Below are positions 22,769 through 34,794 of a stretch of DNA of 64,000 nt, piece after piece; position 1 is the first letter of the stretch, and each line of letters begins with the position of its first letter. This DNA comes from Limnanthes douglasii subsp. nivea (taxonomy: Eukaryota > Streptophyta > Magnoliopsida > Brassicales > Limnanthaceae): assembly GCA_036936605.1 (NCBI GenBank), contig JAUPFV010000005.1:188850958-188914957 (forward strand). Direction: 5' to 3'. The notes beneath the pieces are model-generated. The model was not told where the DNA came from. It saw only the letters and a program-made list of their open reading frames with translations, and did not search any database. The translations under genes and the position numbers were made by a program.

Positions 22769-24012
22769 ATGCCAACCTTCCAACAGTTAAAAAAACAACT
22801 TCAACACCTATAGCAAGAACAGCTCAGAGTGGCGTGCAAGCAAGATGCCAAGGAACAAGCCATTCACGCGATTATAGCTGGAATGAATGATCCACCCCAC
22901 ACCCTCATCGCCAAGGTACGAAGGGCCACCCGAGCTAATGACGAATCGGAGCCTGAGGTCAGCCGCGCTAATTTGAGTGGACCGATCCTCCACGCGTGAC
23001 GAAGAAAGATAGGGAAAAAATAAAATGGACATAAGAAACAATTCCAAGAGCAGGAGCCTAGGCAAGATACACGCCTTAATGCGTCAAAAAAGGCCAGAGA
23101 GGATGATGATGTTCACTACTATCAGGTGCGACCCAGAATACCCAGTTACATCCTCAAAGAATCACCTTTTCCGAAGAAAATTCTCGAAGTGAAATTTCCA
23201 AGGAAGTTTGGCGCCTTCAGGATGGTAGCTTACGATGGAACGAGCGACCCGAAAAGACACCATGAACAATTCTGTAACATGATGATGGCATTCAATCCCG
23301 ACGACACTATGTTGTGCCGCACCCTGTCTATGACTTTGAAGGGAAATACAATGGATTGGTTCAACAGTTTATCCAAAGGATCCTTTCACGACTTTTTCAA
23401 GTTTATGGAAAATCTTCAGATAAATATTTTTCAGCAACAAGGAGCTTAAGCGTGAGCGAGACTCGATGATGGACCTCTACCATAGGCGAGGTGAGTCACT
23501 TAAAACTTATGTTAGATGTTTTGTTCATGGCATGAATGTGTTGCTAGATATAGCAGAGAACATGGTCGTAACCTCCAAAAAGAGAGGTCTCGATCGATAG
23601 GAAGAACTATATGGCGACTTGATCAAGTTCCCAATAGAGAAGATGGGAGCTCTACTCGCCCGCACAGACACATTCATCAGGGTGGACGATGCTCGGAAAT
23701 GGGACTCATCTAACAGATATGTTTCTGAATCTAAAGAAGGGTTGTCCGATCGAACACTATGAAAATCTATCCAGGCGATTCACCCTATTGACCGAGTCCA
23801 TAACATTCATCTATGACCATGAGTAATGAGTGCCCCTAATTTCAAGCGATCGAATAAGTATTTCTTCTCCTACCACAACGATCATGGGCACCGTACTGAT
23901 GAATGCTGACAGCTCAAAGAGGAGATTGAGGGAATAATAGATAATGGCGAGCTCGTGCAGTTTATCAAGCAACAAAAACGGCATCACCAATCCCGAGAAA
24001 AGGGATGATGCA
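22769..24012 (+). pseudogene. gag: gag of Tat element 3
   Basis: The likely start is ATG 22769 (MPTFQQLKKQ). The gag core reads FGAFRMVAYDGTSDPKRHHE, then MTLKGNTMDWFNSL (23126-23449). The Tat metal-binding stretch appears near 23860-23930 as YHNDHGHRTDEC followed by QLKEEIEGII. Stops occur soon after the start, at 23448, and several times afterwards, and the frame shifts near 23450 and 23715. Structural protein of the element; clearly dead. Confidence 0.82.
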
Positions 24013-24075
24013 CACCCAACTATCTGGGGTACATCTGGCAACGAAGAGCGGGTAGATATTGGCAAGCAATAGTGG

Positions 24076-24665
24076 TTGTTCACCATTGCGGGAGGACACT
24101 CCGCCGTGATCGTAGACTCCGGATTTAGTGCCACACCATCGCCCATCTTTACCAGTAAAGAATTCTCTAAGGTAACTAGCAATATTGTCTCCGGGGCTCA
24201 GGACATTACTCCATCTATTTTACAATATCGCAAGGAAAAAACTCCAGTAAAAGGACGTGAACCGATCTTGGTGTATGCGAAGTTGAGGCCTCATCCTATC
24301 GAAATTACCAAGACCTTTTGGCATACCTCACGTGCAATGATGATGACCTAAGAGGTGTCAGCACGACCCATGAAGATGCACTAATGGTAAACTTAGATAT
24401 TGGCGGTGTCGTGGTAATTCGAGTACTCGTAGATGGCGGCGGCTCAGCCAACATCATTTTCAAAGAGAACTACGATCGAACGCAGAAGTTTCCACCCTAC
24501 AAGCCCACTCAACAGACCATGGTTGAATATGAGGGCATAATATCCCCGTATGTTGGGGAAGTAGAACTAATAGTAAAAATGGGTTATGGGGCCACTAAAG
24601 GCGAGATTGAAACACTATTCATGACTTCAGACGCACCCAGCCCCTCTCACGCGATAATCGGTTGA
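24076..24665 (+). pseudogene. Protease region of Tat element 3
   Basis: 24318-24665 encodes the Tat protease block: DLRGVSTTHEDALMVNLDIG, then IRVLVDGGGSANIIF. The catalytic triad is DGG where the family has DTG or DNG. The block ends SPSHAIIG-stop where the family continues GRPWL. A frameshift separates it from 24076-24351. Downstream sequence jumps to late RT, so the deletion junction lies at about 24740. Confidence 0.75.
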
Positions 24666-24749
24666 GCTGGGTTCCATAGGATGAAGGCAACCCCGTATAC
24701 ATTCAGGCAGTGCATAAAATACCCGGTTAGAAGCACAATCAATATTATC

Positions 24750-25385
24750 TGTATTCAACTTATTGCACCAATTTAACTTAAAGCTCAACGAGGTTAAGTG
24801 CTTCTTTGGGATAAACAATGGTAAATTCCTAGGCTACATAGTCAACAAAAGAGGTATCAAAGTCGACCCTGTCCAACTAAAAGTAGTTATACAAATGGCG
24901 CTTCTACGGACCATTAAAGAAGTACAATGTCTTATAGGGTGCCTCACCGTACTTTCACGTTTTATCCCCTGAGTCTCAGAAAAAATCCATCCTTTATTCA
25001 AAATACTATGGGGAGCCAAGAAATTTGACTGGACGGAGGAATGCGATAAGTTATTTATCGAATTGAAGAATTACCTCACATCACCATAAATCTTATCTGC
25101 ACCCTTAACCGGTGATCAACTATTTTTGTACTTATCCATTTCATCCTTTTTAGTCAGTGTAGTTCTGGTACGCGAACCAAGTGAAGTTCAACAAATTATC
25201 TATTACACAACCAAAGTCCTGATCGATGCTAAGACGAGGTACATCAACCTTGAAAAACCTGCTTTGGGCCTAGTCACAGTCGCTCAAAAGATGCGCCCGT
25301 ATTTTCAGAGGCATACAATCACTGTGCGAACAACCTTCCCCTCAAAGAAGTGTTACAAAAACCTGACGCCTCGGGCATGCTAACT
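24750..25385 (+). pseudogene. RT C-terminus and RNase H of Tat element 3
   Basis: 24763-24972 holds the RT thumb/connection (NEVKCFFGINNGKFLGYIV and RGIKVDPVQ). Then come PLFKILWGAKKFDWTEECDK and the RNase H block to PYFQRHTITVRTTFPSKKCY at 25365. The palm with YIDD is absent, which places a deletion between protease and this fragment. Stop at 24970. Confidence 0.8.
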
Positions 25386-25985
25386 AAGTGAAGCATTGAC
25401 CTCAGGGAATACAACATCCAGTTTGGACCGCGTACTGCTATAAAGGGGCCATACTTAGCCCAAACCAAGTGTCTATAAACACGATCGGGTTAATTGGCCA
25501 CGCCTACAGGATAGTAAAGGCCATATTGTATCTAATACCTTATACATGGTATATAATCGAATTAGTTAAAACAAAATTTTGTAACAGGACACCCAATAGG
25601 GTTATATGACCTCGCCATGACTCAATCAAAGGATAAATAAATTCTTAGCTACGCAATGAGGCCTACTGAACACGACCTTGTAAGGATTCACCCAATTGCT
25701 ATCGTAATTAATAAATACATCTCGAACAAATTTTTTCGATCTCGGTAGGCTGACCAAACGTAATGGAAACTCCATGTAAATCCAAAATATTATACGTGTA
25801 CCATAAATTTGAGCCAGGGCATCTACACTACCTTATACTACCAGGATAAGCATAAATTGGTACAAGTAAAAGATCAGACTGTGCACAAGGATAATTAATT
25901 CCATTCCAAGATCCCAATCCAGTCTTGTACTTAGAATATACCAAAAAATACTACAGTGTTCAAAGCAATCAAATTATAAACACCA
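25386..25985. other. Non-coding tail of Tat element 3
   Basis: About 600 bp between the RNase H remnant and the antisense ORF. No integrase, tandem array or post-integrase motif is visible, so they were probably lost by deletion. Confidence 0.5.
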
Positions 25986-25987
25986 CT

Positions 25988-28483
25988 TTACGCATCAGGG
26001 ACATCTGGAGGTTCTTTAGCACTCACTTTGTTATGAGTCACGTCGCTCGGCTGCGTCCTTGTTTCCCCAGCTTCCACCATGGATGTCTTCCCAACTCCCT
26101 GTTCGACAATAATAAGGTCAACATTCAGTAGGCCACCCATTTTCGGAGGTATGGGTACCTGTATCAACTTACTTAAGATTCCCAGCCTCATGCTAGGGTT
26201 TAAGGCCAACAATTCTGCCACGGTGTCCTTCTGGTTATTCGCTATCATATCCATCGCCACCCCATCACTTGTTTCTCCCTTTCTTCTAGTGCAGCTCCGA
26301 GTTTATTCTTCCACTGACTGCACTGGAGGTCCATCTCTTTCTTCATATCCTCTGTCTTGCCATTGAGCTCCGCATTCTCCAACATCATTTCGGCTAGGCG
26401 CTTAGCTTGTTCCTCAACTTTTTACGCTTGAGCCACATTCTGTGTGAGCAAACTAGCACTTTGTTACATCAGGTCATCATTCCTTTTGATCAAAACATTG
26501 TTCTGTGCAAGGAGGGCAGTATTCTCGGAGGACAGTTCTTTACACCGATCCTCGCCCAAAGACAACGCAGCCTTGAGATCAATCACCTCTTGTCGAAGTC
26601 CCTCATTTTCCTAGTTCTCTTTGTATTTCTGTGTTTTGGCCGACCCATAAGCGTGTTCATACCAAGAATGCTCAGTAGTCAAACCCTTCACCGATCTAAA
26701 AAAACATGGGCTCCGGCTTCCACTTTTCCATGATTTGGTAGTCGGCATCGGACATACGACGGTACAACAGCACAACCGAATTGTGGTGCATCTACATAAA
26801 ATATTAGGTCAGTTCATGGTCATCATTTTCATTTTACAAGTAAGTAAAGCTTGTCTTAGCTCGAATATCAGTTCCACTTGCCTGTGCATAGTTTTTCTAA
26901 TAGGCATGCCATCGTAGAAAGATAGCTCCCGACAATGTTTGTGTTGCTCGAACATCAGCGTGGATGGACGGGGCATATCAATATTTTTCGGAGGCAACTC
27001 CTTTGTAGGTAGATCCCCTCTACTCGACCCAAATCCTCTTTTCCTATTAGGCATTTGGTGTGGTCTCACAATGTTAACAAAATATGAACCCACGCTGACC
27101 CAATGGACAAAAGGGAATGAGGGACGGACGCTTGTTGTAGTCACAAACTCCTTCATTCTCTGCGCTATCTCCTCAAAAATTCGATTTTTCGGCCCTTCTC
27201 GATCATCATCGCTGTCCTCTACTATGCCCATTTGATCCTCAGCTTGCTTTTCATCTAAGACAACCATTTCAGGGGCCTTTGCCCGGTTTTGCTCGACAGT
27301 CGGATTTGTTATTTGGCCGTCTTGTTTTTCTGGGATCGTGATGTCATCCTCGATGTCCTCATCAACTAGGTGAAAATTCCTTGTTGCAAGAGTTACAACA
27401 TCTAACATCACCCGAGACTTCTTTACCATAGGCTTCACTACTTCTTTAGTATCCTCGTCTTCCTCCCGAGCCCTCCGTGCTCACTCTTGCTCCACATTAC
27501 CCCTTAACGGATCATCATTTTTGCTGGTAATCAACCTCATCAGCCTCTTGAATCGCTAACCCCTCCCCTTCCTTATCATTCTGGTATGGAATTGACGTCA
27601 AGCCTTATGCCTCCCTTTTTTCCGAGTCTGAGGCACAGATAGCTAGACCCTCGTGCTATTTTGTTCCCGATACCTATGATGATGCCACCTCTCCACTGTA
27701 CGACATAGTAACCGTCCCATCCTTTGAAACGATTAATTCTGGCACTGGCCACAGACTTACACTCAGATAGTTTAACTGAGTAAACAAAAGATTTGTTTAT
27801 TGAAACCACATGGAGTATTCTTGGTTCCCTACTTGGACCAAAGGGTTCTTTTACTTCTTCAATAAACCCTCATTGCACCACTCATGATGGGTGCTCTCAC
27901 CTGCAAAATCAAATCAGTAACGTTAAACATTTGTATTTGTTAGTAAAGCATCCAAACTAATTAATGTTGCTTACACTTCAGTTTCTACTCCCTTTCTAAC
28001 TGGAGATCCATAATCAGTTTTTCATGCCCTTAATTCCCGATACAAACTCAAAAGAGTGTTTCCAGTCACCTGGGTATAGAAGAAAGGAGATTGGCCAGCT
28101 TCGCAACATCAATGGCAAGGACAAAATCTTCCAAACAAACTTTAATACCTAACAAACGCGAGCTCATGACTATACTCAGTAACGTCCTCCACCCATTCGC
28201 AACCACTTGGGTTGGGCATATTCCTATCTCACTAAAGAAATCCGGTAAGGGAAATCGAAGGCTAAATACGGAAGTGAATAAAAAAAGTTTCATGGTCTTG
28301 CGCCTAATAAGGATGTTCGCCGACTCATGGTACCCTCATTATAACATCCTCAGGAATCCCGTATCGAGCCCTAAAGATCATTAACCCGATATATTTGAGA
28401 TACTCCTATTTAGGGGTTAGCCGAGAAAAGTAACTTTCTAAAAAGGTTGGGTATTCAAACTCTAATTCTTCAGTTTTCACCAT
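25988..28483 (-). pseudogene. Antisense accessory ORF of Tat element 3
   Basis: Likely start ATG at 28483 (MVKTEELEFEYPTFLESYFS). Within 120 codons comes GIPEDVIMRVP, then (28293-28066) FSLRFPLPDFFSEIGICPTQ and ANGWRTLL. These resemble the 'putative gypsy-type transposon' (PF04195) domain. Then come FKGWDGYYVVQW (27720-27685) and an acidic, charged middle (27438-26809: EDIEDDITIPEKQDGQ). A long Glu/Lys-rich coiled coil follows (about 26650-26270, LKAALSLGEDRCKELSSENT), and the tail ends PPDVPDA-stop at about 25986. Three or four stops or frameshifts break it. It opposes gag-pol and ends close to the PPT/LTR, as in elements 1 and 5. I infer an element accessory protein; its activity is unknown. 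Confidence 0.75.
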
Positions 28484-28574
28484 TTTTTCTTCCCCGCCTT
28501 TTTTGGCGCCATTGTATCTATTGGAATAAATGCAATGAGCCAACAAGACGTATAAGAATAATTTATGGAGGAGG

Positions 28575-29494
28575 TGACTCATGGATGGGTACCACGCCAA
28601 ATGAAGAGGGTTTTGGATTTCACTGGTATCTGAATAAAGGGTTCACAGCTTATGATAAAACCATAGGTTTTGTTTCTCTAATACTAGTTCTTACTACAAA
28701 AGCCATACGAGAACACGAAAATAACATTCACATACTTATGTTTTTTATTAAAGGTGATGAAGATACCTTTTTGGAGCGACGAGTATTTGAAGCAGCAAAA
28801 ATGAGAAGAATGGATGTGATAAACAAAGAAATAATACTATGCGTGTTTCACAAACTGTAAGAGAATTGGATATACTAATTTTTCTTTTAGCCACGTGTCA
28901 TGTGATAAGTAATTGTCAAATGTCTTTAAAGCTTTGCACGCTTCATCAAAACCCAAGCACTATTTTCATTTAACGACTCTAGGTTTCAGAACCGCCAATT
29001 TCCACGCGTGAGATGTGTACCAACCACGTCTCATCCAACTATTTAAATTTTCAAATAATCCACTAGTGTAAGCCATACGTCAAATAGCTAAGGACCTCCA
29101 AAATATCGATTTATGTGCTCGAATTAGTATATTATTTCGTCGATTTTACGCTTTTCACGTATAATCCATGAACTAGGAGAATAATTGGAAATGCACTCTC
29201 TCTAGTGCGCGGATGATACCGACCAAGCTCCATCCAAAATGGAAACGGTGAAAACAATAGTTTAATGCTACATTAATAGAACCACTCAAACCACTAACAT
29301 GATAGTCATTAATTTAGGCTTCATGATGTAAATGTAATCCAACATGTAGTTAGTGGAGTTGAATACTATAGTAACCGCCACTAAACGGTAATAAGGGGTA
29401 TAAATAGATAGCCAACCCCTGTAGAATGTAATTTCTCTTCTTTGATAATAAAAAGTTTCTACTTGGCATTACTCTTTTTTATTTTCCTATAACA
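28575..29494 (+). repeat. Probable 3' LTR of Tat element 3
   Basis: A purine tract (ATGGAGGAGG, 28565-28574) precedes TGACTCATGG. The segment ends TTTTCCTATAACA at 29494, giving TG...CA limits of 920 bp. A TATA-like GGTATAAATAGATAGCC lies at about 29397-29413, and an AATAAAA polyadenylation-like word follows at 29447. A plus-strand ORF ending at 28860 lies inside and shows no family I know. No second LTR copy exists in the window, so the limits are inferred. Confidence 0.5.
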
Positions 29495-30430
29495 GATTTA
29501 AGTGGAGATGGTGTACCGAGGGATGATAAAACTTTACGGTAAGCAATCTCCTTTTATTGCTAAATGGCGTACCCTCTTAGATGGCCTTATTATATGTAAG
29601 GAAAAGAAAATTTATCACCTAGATAGTGAAATTGATTCATCTATTTGGGTAGAAATGTTATATAAAGAAAAATATTCTTGGTATCTGACCCCTCTCATGG
29701 ACTTTTGTAGAAAACTTATCTCCTCAAACGTGAATATAACTCATATATATATAGGGACCATAACATTCAGCTAACTGGTTAGGCAAATGGACTCTTAAAT
29801 GTGAAATGAAATATGACTATACCCATAACCAAGCCTCTGATTGGAAATAAAGTCATGACGAAAGATGGTGAACACATCATGACATTATTAGAAAAAGAAA
29901 TGAACAATTATGAAATTATGTTCAGAGGTTCGTCTAAGAGATGAATAATTTGGAAAGGTTTCAAAGACAATTTCATTTACTTGTGTTTAAAAGAGGTATT
30001 CTTATATATAACCAATTGTTAGAATATTTGATAAATTTTTCAGTTGACATTATGTGAGATTTGTTGAGAAGGTAAAAATTTTTATCAAGACTGAGGAGGC
30101 AAGACGATGAGGTGTTGTATCGGGTAAAGTTTAAGAACATAGAAGAGGAACAACTGATAGATGGAGAGTAGAAGATATGAGAAATGATAAGGTTGAATAA
30201 ATGCTACCAAATCGAGATAGGTTTTCTTACTATAAAAATGAAAATATAAGTTTACACTAGTTACTAAAGGGAAAAGATGAATAATAAACCTCATCGGTTG
30301 ATGTTTGCTTCATATAAAAAATATTAAATATATATATATATTAAGAGATGAAACTTAAAAATTTATTGATAATAAGGGATTCATTTAATTTATCTTGAAT
30401 AAAAGGTTTCATAAGTCATAGGATAATAAA
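29495..30430. other. Unassigned AT-rich stretch, perhaps decayed gag
   Basis: Contains a 90-codon plus-strand ORF at 29502-29774 (starting MEMVYRGMIKLYGKQSPF) that I do not recognise, followed by stop-rich sequence. It lies upstream of the protease of element 4, so it may be that element's gag. No diagnostic gag motif can be read. Confidence 0.3.
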
Positions 30431-30880
30431 AACTGTAACGATCCAGCGAATAGTCGAGCTAATAAGCAAGAATTTTGTACCATTTGGGGCACTGTGTACT
30501 TACAGCCTCTACGATAAGTAAGTGAATGGGGCCGGTGCGTGGCGAACGGAACGGTTCATCAAGCCATTTCTCGCCTCAACCCCCTAAGGTACTTTACAAA
30601 TAGGGGTAATTGCTTCGCGCCTGACTGTGATAGCCCTGACAAACGAACTAATCCCCCCCCCCCCGACCTCCAGACTTTCACTTTCGATCTAGACCTAATT
30701 ATCGATCCGAATGAATAATCCGGTCGGGACAGGCCACTCATTGATCGTACGAACTACTCTTAAACGGGCACCTGAGCAAACCGGGAAAGCTGGAACCGCG
30801 CTATGTTTACTTTACCCCCAGCTCTATATCTTGTTTGGGCCACATGGATCAATCAAAGCAGGGAAGGATTCAGGAAATAT
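30431..30880. other. GC-rich island, possible organellar (mitochondrial) insert
   Basis: About 450 bp of roughly balanced base composition stands out sharply from flanks that are mostly A and T. It is CpG-rich (GGGGCCGGTGCGTGGCGAAC), which argues against long residence as methylated repeat DNA. It contains a run of about 12 C (30653-30664). No transposon or protein match is evident. Plant mitochondrial intergenic DNA has this texture, but I cannot confirm it from sequence alone. Confidence 0.35.
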
Positions 30881-30984
30881 ATATAGATATATACAAGACT
30901 TGTAAGTTCATTTGGTTGCAATATATTCTTAATATATAAATAGGCATCCAAGGCCATTACAACTTTCTAATAATGATGATTTGA

Positions 30985-31450
30985 AAATGTTAGTAACTAC
31001 ACATGAAGATACTCCGTTGGTGACCCTTAAAATTGCTAGAGTAATAACTAAGAGAAATATGATTGACACACGGAGTTCAACTAAGATTTTATATAAGAGT
31101 AGTTATGATTAAATGGTTGGGATGTCTCACTATAAAAAATTGAAGGATACCTTGTGAGTTTTACGAGAAGATCAACTGTGTCTGATTGAAGTCGAATTAG
31201 TTGTGATAACTGGTATTGGATAGACTAAAAGAACTGTTGATACTTTGTTATGATAGTAGATACTATAGGGTCGTGTAATGTGATACTAGGTTGTCTTTGG
31301 TTGCATAAGATGGAAGTGGTTGCTTCGTCTCATTACCAATATGTAAAGTATATTGTTGAAAATCAAGTGGTAGTTTTTAGAAGGAGTCAAAGAGTAGCCA
31401 GAGATTATTATTCAATATCACTTAGTCAACAAAATATTGTCTCAAAATAG
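30985..31450 (+). pseudogene. Protease region of Tat element 4
   Basis: The frames give LVTTHEDTPLVTLKI and MIDTRSSTKILYKSSYD (31065-31110), where the DTG triad has become DTR. Then comes IVDTIGSCNVILGCLWLHKM with QRVARDYYSI (31250-31450), the Tat block joining protease to RT. Confidence 0.75.
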
Positions 31451-31879
31451 GTACATAGTATATTAGAGGATCAACATCCAATTAAGGAAGATGAACCTCT
31501 AATGGAAATACTAACATAATAAATTGATTATCTTAGGTATTCTATGAAAGAAACATCACCATTAGAATATGTAGTGGATATTAAAGTGGGGGAGAGAAAG
31601 TTCATAAATATTGGTGATCATTTAAGTGCAGAATTTTTAGTAAACTTGTAAAAAATGGAGAAATTGTATAAATGTTTTTTCTTGGGGCAATAAAGATGTT
31701 ACATGAAATAGTGGATCAATTTTTGTTCATGAATCGGCTATTGATAAAAGATCATAACCAATTCGTCAAAAGATGAGAGTTTCTTCTTCACAGAATATCG
31801 CATTTGTAGTGGAAGAAGTGGAATATATGGGAATCAAAATATCTTATTTGGGTAACAAATCCAATGTTAGTAAAAAATA

Positions 31880-32534
31880 AAAATGATCAATGGAGGATAT
31901 AAATGGATTTACAAATCTTAAGAGAGCTTGTCCAAATGATCCTTTTCATTAACTCATATTTACCAATTGGTGGATGCTATATCAGATTATGATTTTTTTT
32001 ATCATTTATGGATGGATATGCGGGTTAAAAAAAGATTAAGATGCTTACCAAAGATGAAGATTATACCACATTCAATTCATGATAGAGAGAGTTTCATATT
32101 GTTATCAAGTGATGTTGTTTGGGCTAAAAATGATGGATCAACGTATTTGAGGTTTACGAATCATATATTTGCAAAATACTTATGAAATAACATGAACGCA
32201 TATACTAAGGATATTATTATAAAGATAAATGATGCATCTAAAGTAAAAAAAAGTATTTAAGTAAAAAATTAATAATTTATAAAAATATAAATTAAGGTTA
32301 CAAAATCAAATGTTCAATTGTTGTACCAACTGGAAAGTTTTTAGTATTTGTAATAAGTAAAAAAGATATTGAGGCCGATCATGAACAACTGAATGCAATG
32401 TTAAATATTGGTTCACCCAAATCTATTAAATATATTCAGAAGTTGACGGGCCAATTACCTGATTTATATTGTTTTCTTTCAAAAACATCTGATAATAGTC
32501 ATCCCTTATTTAAAAGTACCTACAATGGTTTAAA
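31880..32534 (+). pseudogene. RT fragment of Tat element 4
   Basis: Broken frames read FTNLKRACPNDPFH, YQLVDAISDY and, further on, VISKKDIEADHEQLNAML and IQKLTGQLPDLYCFLSK with SHPLFKSTYNG. This covers RT fingers to connection. The YIDD palm motif is no longer readable. The frame stops being gypsy-like at about 32534, where foreign sequence begins. Confidence 0.72.
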
Positions 32535-33415
32535 CATTCACATGACCTCAAAAAACAGCACATAGTAGTCTAACCATCCATATATTTACAAAAAACAGCA
32601 CCATAGTAACATCAACAATTAAAGACTAAAAAACTAGACTACGATTGCTTTCTTTTCTTAAGGTTGGAGGGAGCTTGTTTTACATCTTTAAATGTCTTCA
32701 TTTAAACTGTTCTCTTCCTATTGTATGAGGAGAGGTTATGCTGTTATGAGAAAAAAAATATACCAATTGCTTCCTATTATATATAATATAAATCAATTCA
32801 ACCATGACGACCTAAACTTGCAATACTATATACATAAACTTTAATACAGCTAGGTTGATAATCTTACAGGCTAGACAACTTTGTGTTTCTCCAATTGTCT
32901 ACCACGTGAGTGGTCTCTTCTATCAACATAGTATATGACAGTATCCTGCAATCATTCAACAAGACTTTATTAATTGGAGGACCAACAACCAACAAGTAAT
33001 GGGACCATCTACCAACAACTAATTAGACGAGCAACCAACAAAAAATAAGTGGAGCATTTAATAAGGACAAACTCCACTACTTAAGCCCACTTGGATTCTT
33101 TAAAACGGTGGTACATGCAAAGGCATTTACATCGGAGCTGTCAAATTGTCGCTTTACATCGGAGTTGTCAAATTATCCATGCTGGCATACTCTTCTTCTG
33201 ATCTAATGTCATTATTCAATTTATTTCTTGCATCACATCCATCAGAATTAGTTTCACGTTCGTTGTTTGATTCTGGAGTGTAATTAATCTCTTCACCAGT
33301 ATTGTCTTCATATATAGATTCACTATGTCTGGACTGAGCTGGTTGAGGTTAAGGTGTGCAAAAAAATTGTGAGTGGGTTATTCAAGCAGAAAAATCATCT
33401 TGAACTGAAAGGAAA
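32535..33415. mobile_element. Unidentified 0.9-kb insertion in Tat element 4
   Basis: RT-RNase H homology stops at about 32534 and second-RNase H homology resumes at about 33420, so this segment interrupts or replaces pol. It has no recognisable transposase and no clear terminal repeats. It contains a duplicated TTTACATCGGAG(C/T)TGTCAAATT (33127 and 33153) and a minus-strand open segment (33166-33350). It could be a captured host fragment or a decayed non-autonomous transposon. Confidence 0.5.
33166..33350 (-). pseudogene. Acidic open segment, possible captured exon
   Basis: On the minus strand one frame stays open for about 60 codons (QSRHSESIYEDNTGEEINYT, then NERETNSDGCDARN) and ends DNLTTPM-stop. 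A pyrimidine/AG acceptor-like site precedes it, so it could be a last exon. The composition is unlike the surrounding retrotransposon. I do not recognise the protein. Confidence 0.35.
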
Positions 33416-33419
33416 TAAA

Positions 33420-33620
33420 CTAGTGTTATTTTACAAACCCTTTGTGGTGAATAAATTAAACCTACAATCCAATTTGAATTTGAATTAACAAATAATGAAG
33501 CATAATATGAGTCTATTGTAGTGGGCATGAAATTAGCTCATATATGTGTGAATCAAATATTTTGATGATTCAAAGTTTGTGAAAAGTCGAGCTAAACGTT
33601 TTTTTGATGTAAAGTAAAAA
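33420..33620 (+). pseudogene. Second RNase H fragment of Tat element 4
   Basis: Reads IQFEFELTNNEA-stop-YESIVVGMKLAHIC (33460-33550), the N-EAEYE motif of the Tat extra RNase H. Preceded by TSVILQTLCGE-like sequence. Broken. Confidence 0.72.
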
Positions 33621-34180
33621 ACACTATAAACAACTATTTAGAAGTTTTAAAGAGATTAGAAGATATTCCTCTTATAGAGAATCCGTCATACCAAATAAGA
33701 ATTGATTTTGAGATCTTGGTAATAAATGATAATTAATATTGACATCAGGAATACTAGCAATATTTTAAAAATCAGAAAGTCGCATAAGATAAATCTTTTA
33801 ACGAGCTTTAAGAATAAGAGAAACAAATTATTTAGTTCTTGAAAAAATTCGTTACCGAAAGACTACAACAAAAACTTTATTTAAATGTTTGGAAAAGATG
33901 AGGAATTACTTGTTTTGATGGATTTAGATGGATGGGTGATTGGAGCTCATTGTGGATACAATAGTTTAAGTTGACATTTTTTGTTAGCAGGATACCATTG
34001 CCCTTGTCTAGCGATGAATGTTATACCAATGGTTTAAAGTTTTAATCATTTTCAGGGATTTTCAAACACACGTCATCTATCAAGTCATGCTATGGTATTC
34101 ACTATGTTCTTTTTACAAAATGGGAAATTGATTTAGTTGGTCATATACCTACAGAGACATGAAATATAACGTTTTTAATT

Positions 34181-34260
34181 CCAACGGTAAATTACTTTAC
34201 TAAATGGGTAAAGGCTAATTCTAACGGTAAATTACTTTACTAAATGGGTAAAGGCTAAAC
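34181..34260. repeat. 40-bp tandem duplication inside integrase
   Basis: C(C/T)AACGGTAAATTACTTTAC plus TAAATGGGTAAAGGCTAATT is present at 34181-34220 and again at 34221-34260, with three mismatches. 40 is not a multiple of three, so it breaks the frame. Confidence 0.92.
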
Positions 34261-34265
34261 CGTTA

Positions 34266-34794
34266 GGTTATCTCCAACCATACATCTTCTCCTTCCCACC
34301 TCCCTTCTATTGTACCACATTACCATTTCTGTCATGGCCGTCCTAACTAACTCTAATCATTTTTTAATTCATCTGTAATATTATAATAACATCTCACTGT
34401 CTTTTTAACTATTCATATATACTATTATATTTCAACTCATTAACATATATAATAAATTTATTATTATGAAAATAAGCATAGATATTAAAAAATGGAAACT
34501 ATAATAAACTTTAAGTCAAAAAACTATTTCCAAAATAATTTGAAATGACTACTCATTTTGATTGTTAAAAAAATAAAAAATATTGGTGGAATCAATTTTT
34601 TTATCGAATATCGAAACAAATATAATAAATTTACGTTTATGGAGAAAAAAAACTTTTATCGAAAAGGGTTTTTGTGCTCACACTCGCGTTTTTAAGACTT
34701 TTTATGGTGGGACCCACGAAAAAGTCTCATATGACACATTTTTGAGTAAATACACGGGGAAGGGCCCATTTATCTTGTATTGTTGAAGTTCCCC
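34266..34794. mobile_element. Harbinger-like MITE with TTA target duplication
   Basis: TTA occurs at 34263-34265 and 34795-34797. The left end GGTTATCTCCAACCATACA matches the reverse complement of the right end (GGGGAACTTCAACAATACA) at 14 of 19 positions. Removing the element plus one TTA restores a continuous integrase reading (KAKP-L-VSNRE), which fixes the borders. 529 bp, AT-rich, no transposase. TTA duplication and a GG start fit the PIF/Harbinger superfamily, Tourist-like. Confidence 0.78.

Larger units (their letters stand above)
22769..29494 (+). mobile_element. Internally deleted Tat element 3
   Basis: gag, protease, a fragment of RT and RNase H on the plus strand, then an antisense ORF, a PPT-like tract and a probable 3' LTR. 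The RT fingers and palm, second RNase H and integrase are missing, and no 5' LTR is visible. GC and CpG content look higher than in elements 1, 2 and 4, which suggests a younger or less methylation-decayed copy. It could have moved only with help from a relative. Confidence 0.75.

Noticed and set aside
28091..28384. 97-codon plus-strand ORF
   Set aside because: It is the complement of the antisense accessory ORF, whose minus frame carries the recognisable FRFPLP-like domain.
34583..34786. 67-codon ORF in the MITE
   Set aside because: AT-rich frame within a non-autonomous transposon; no similarity to transposase motifs.
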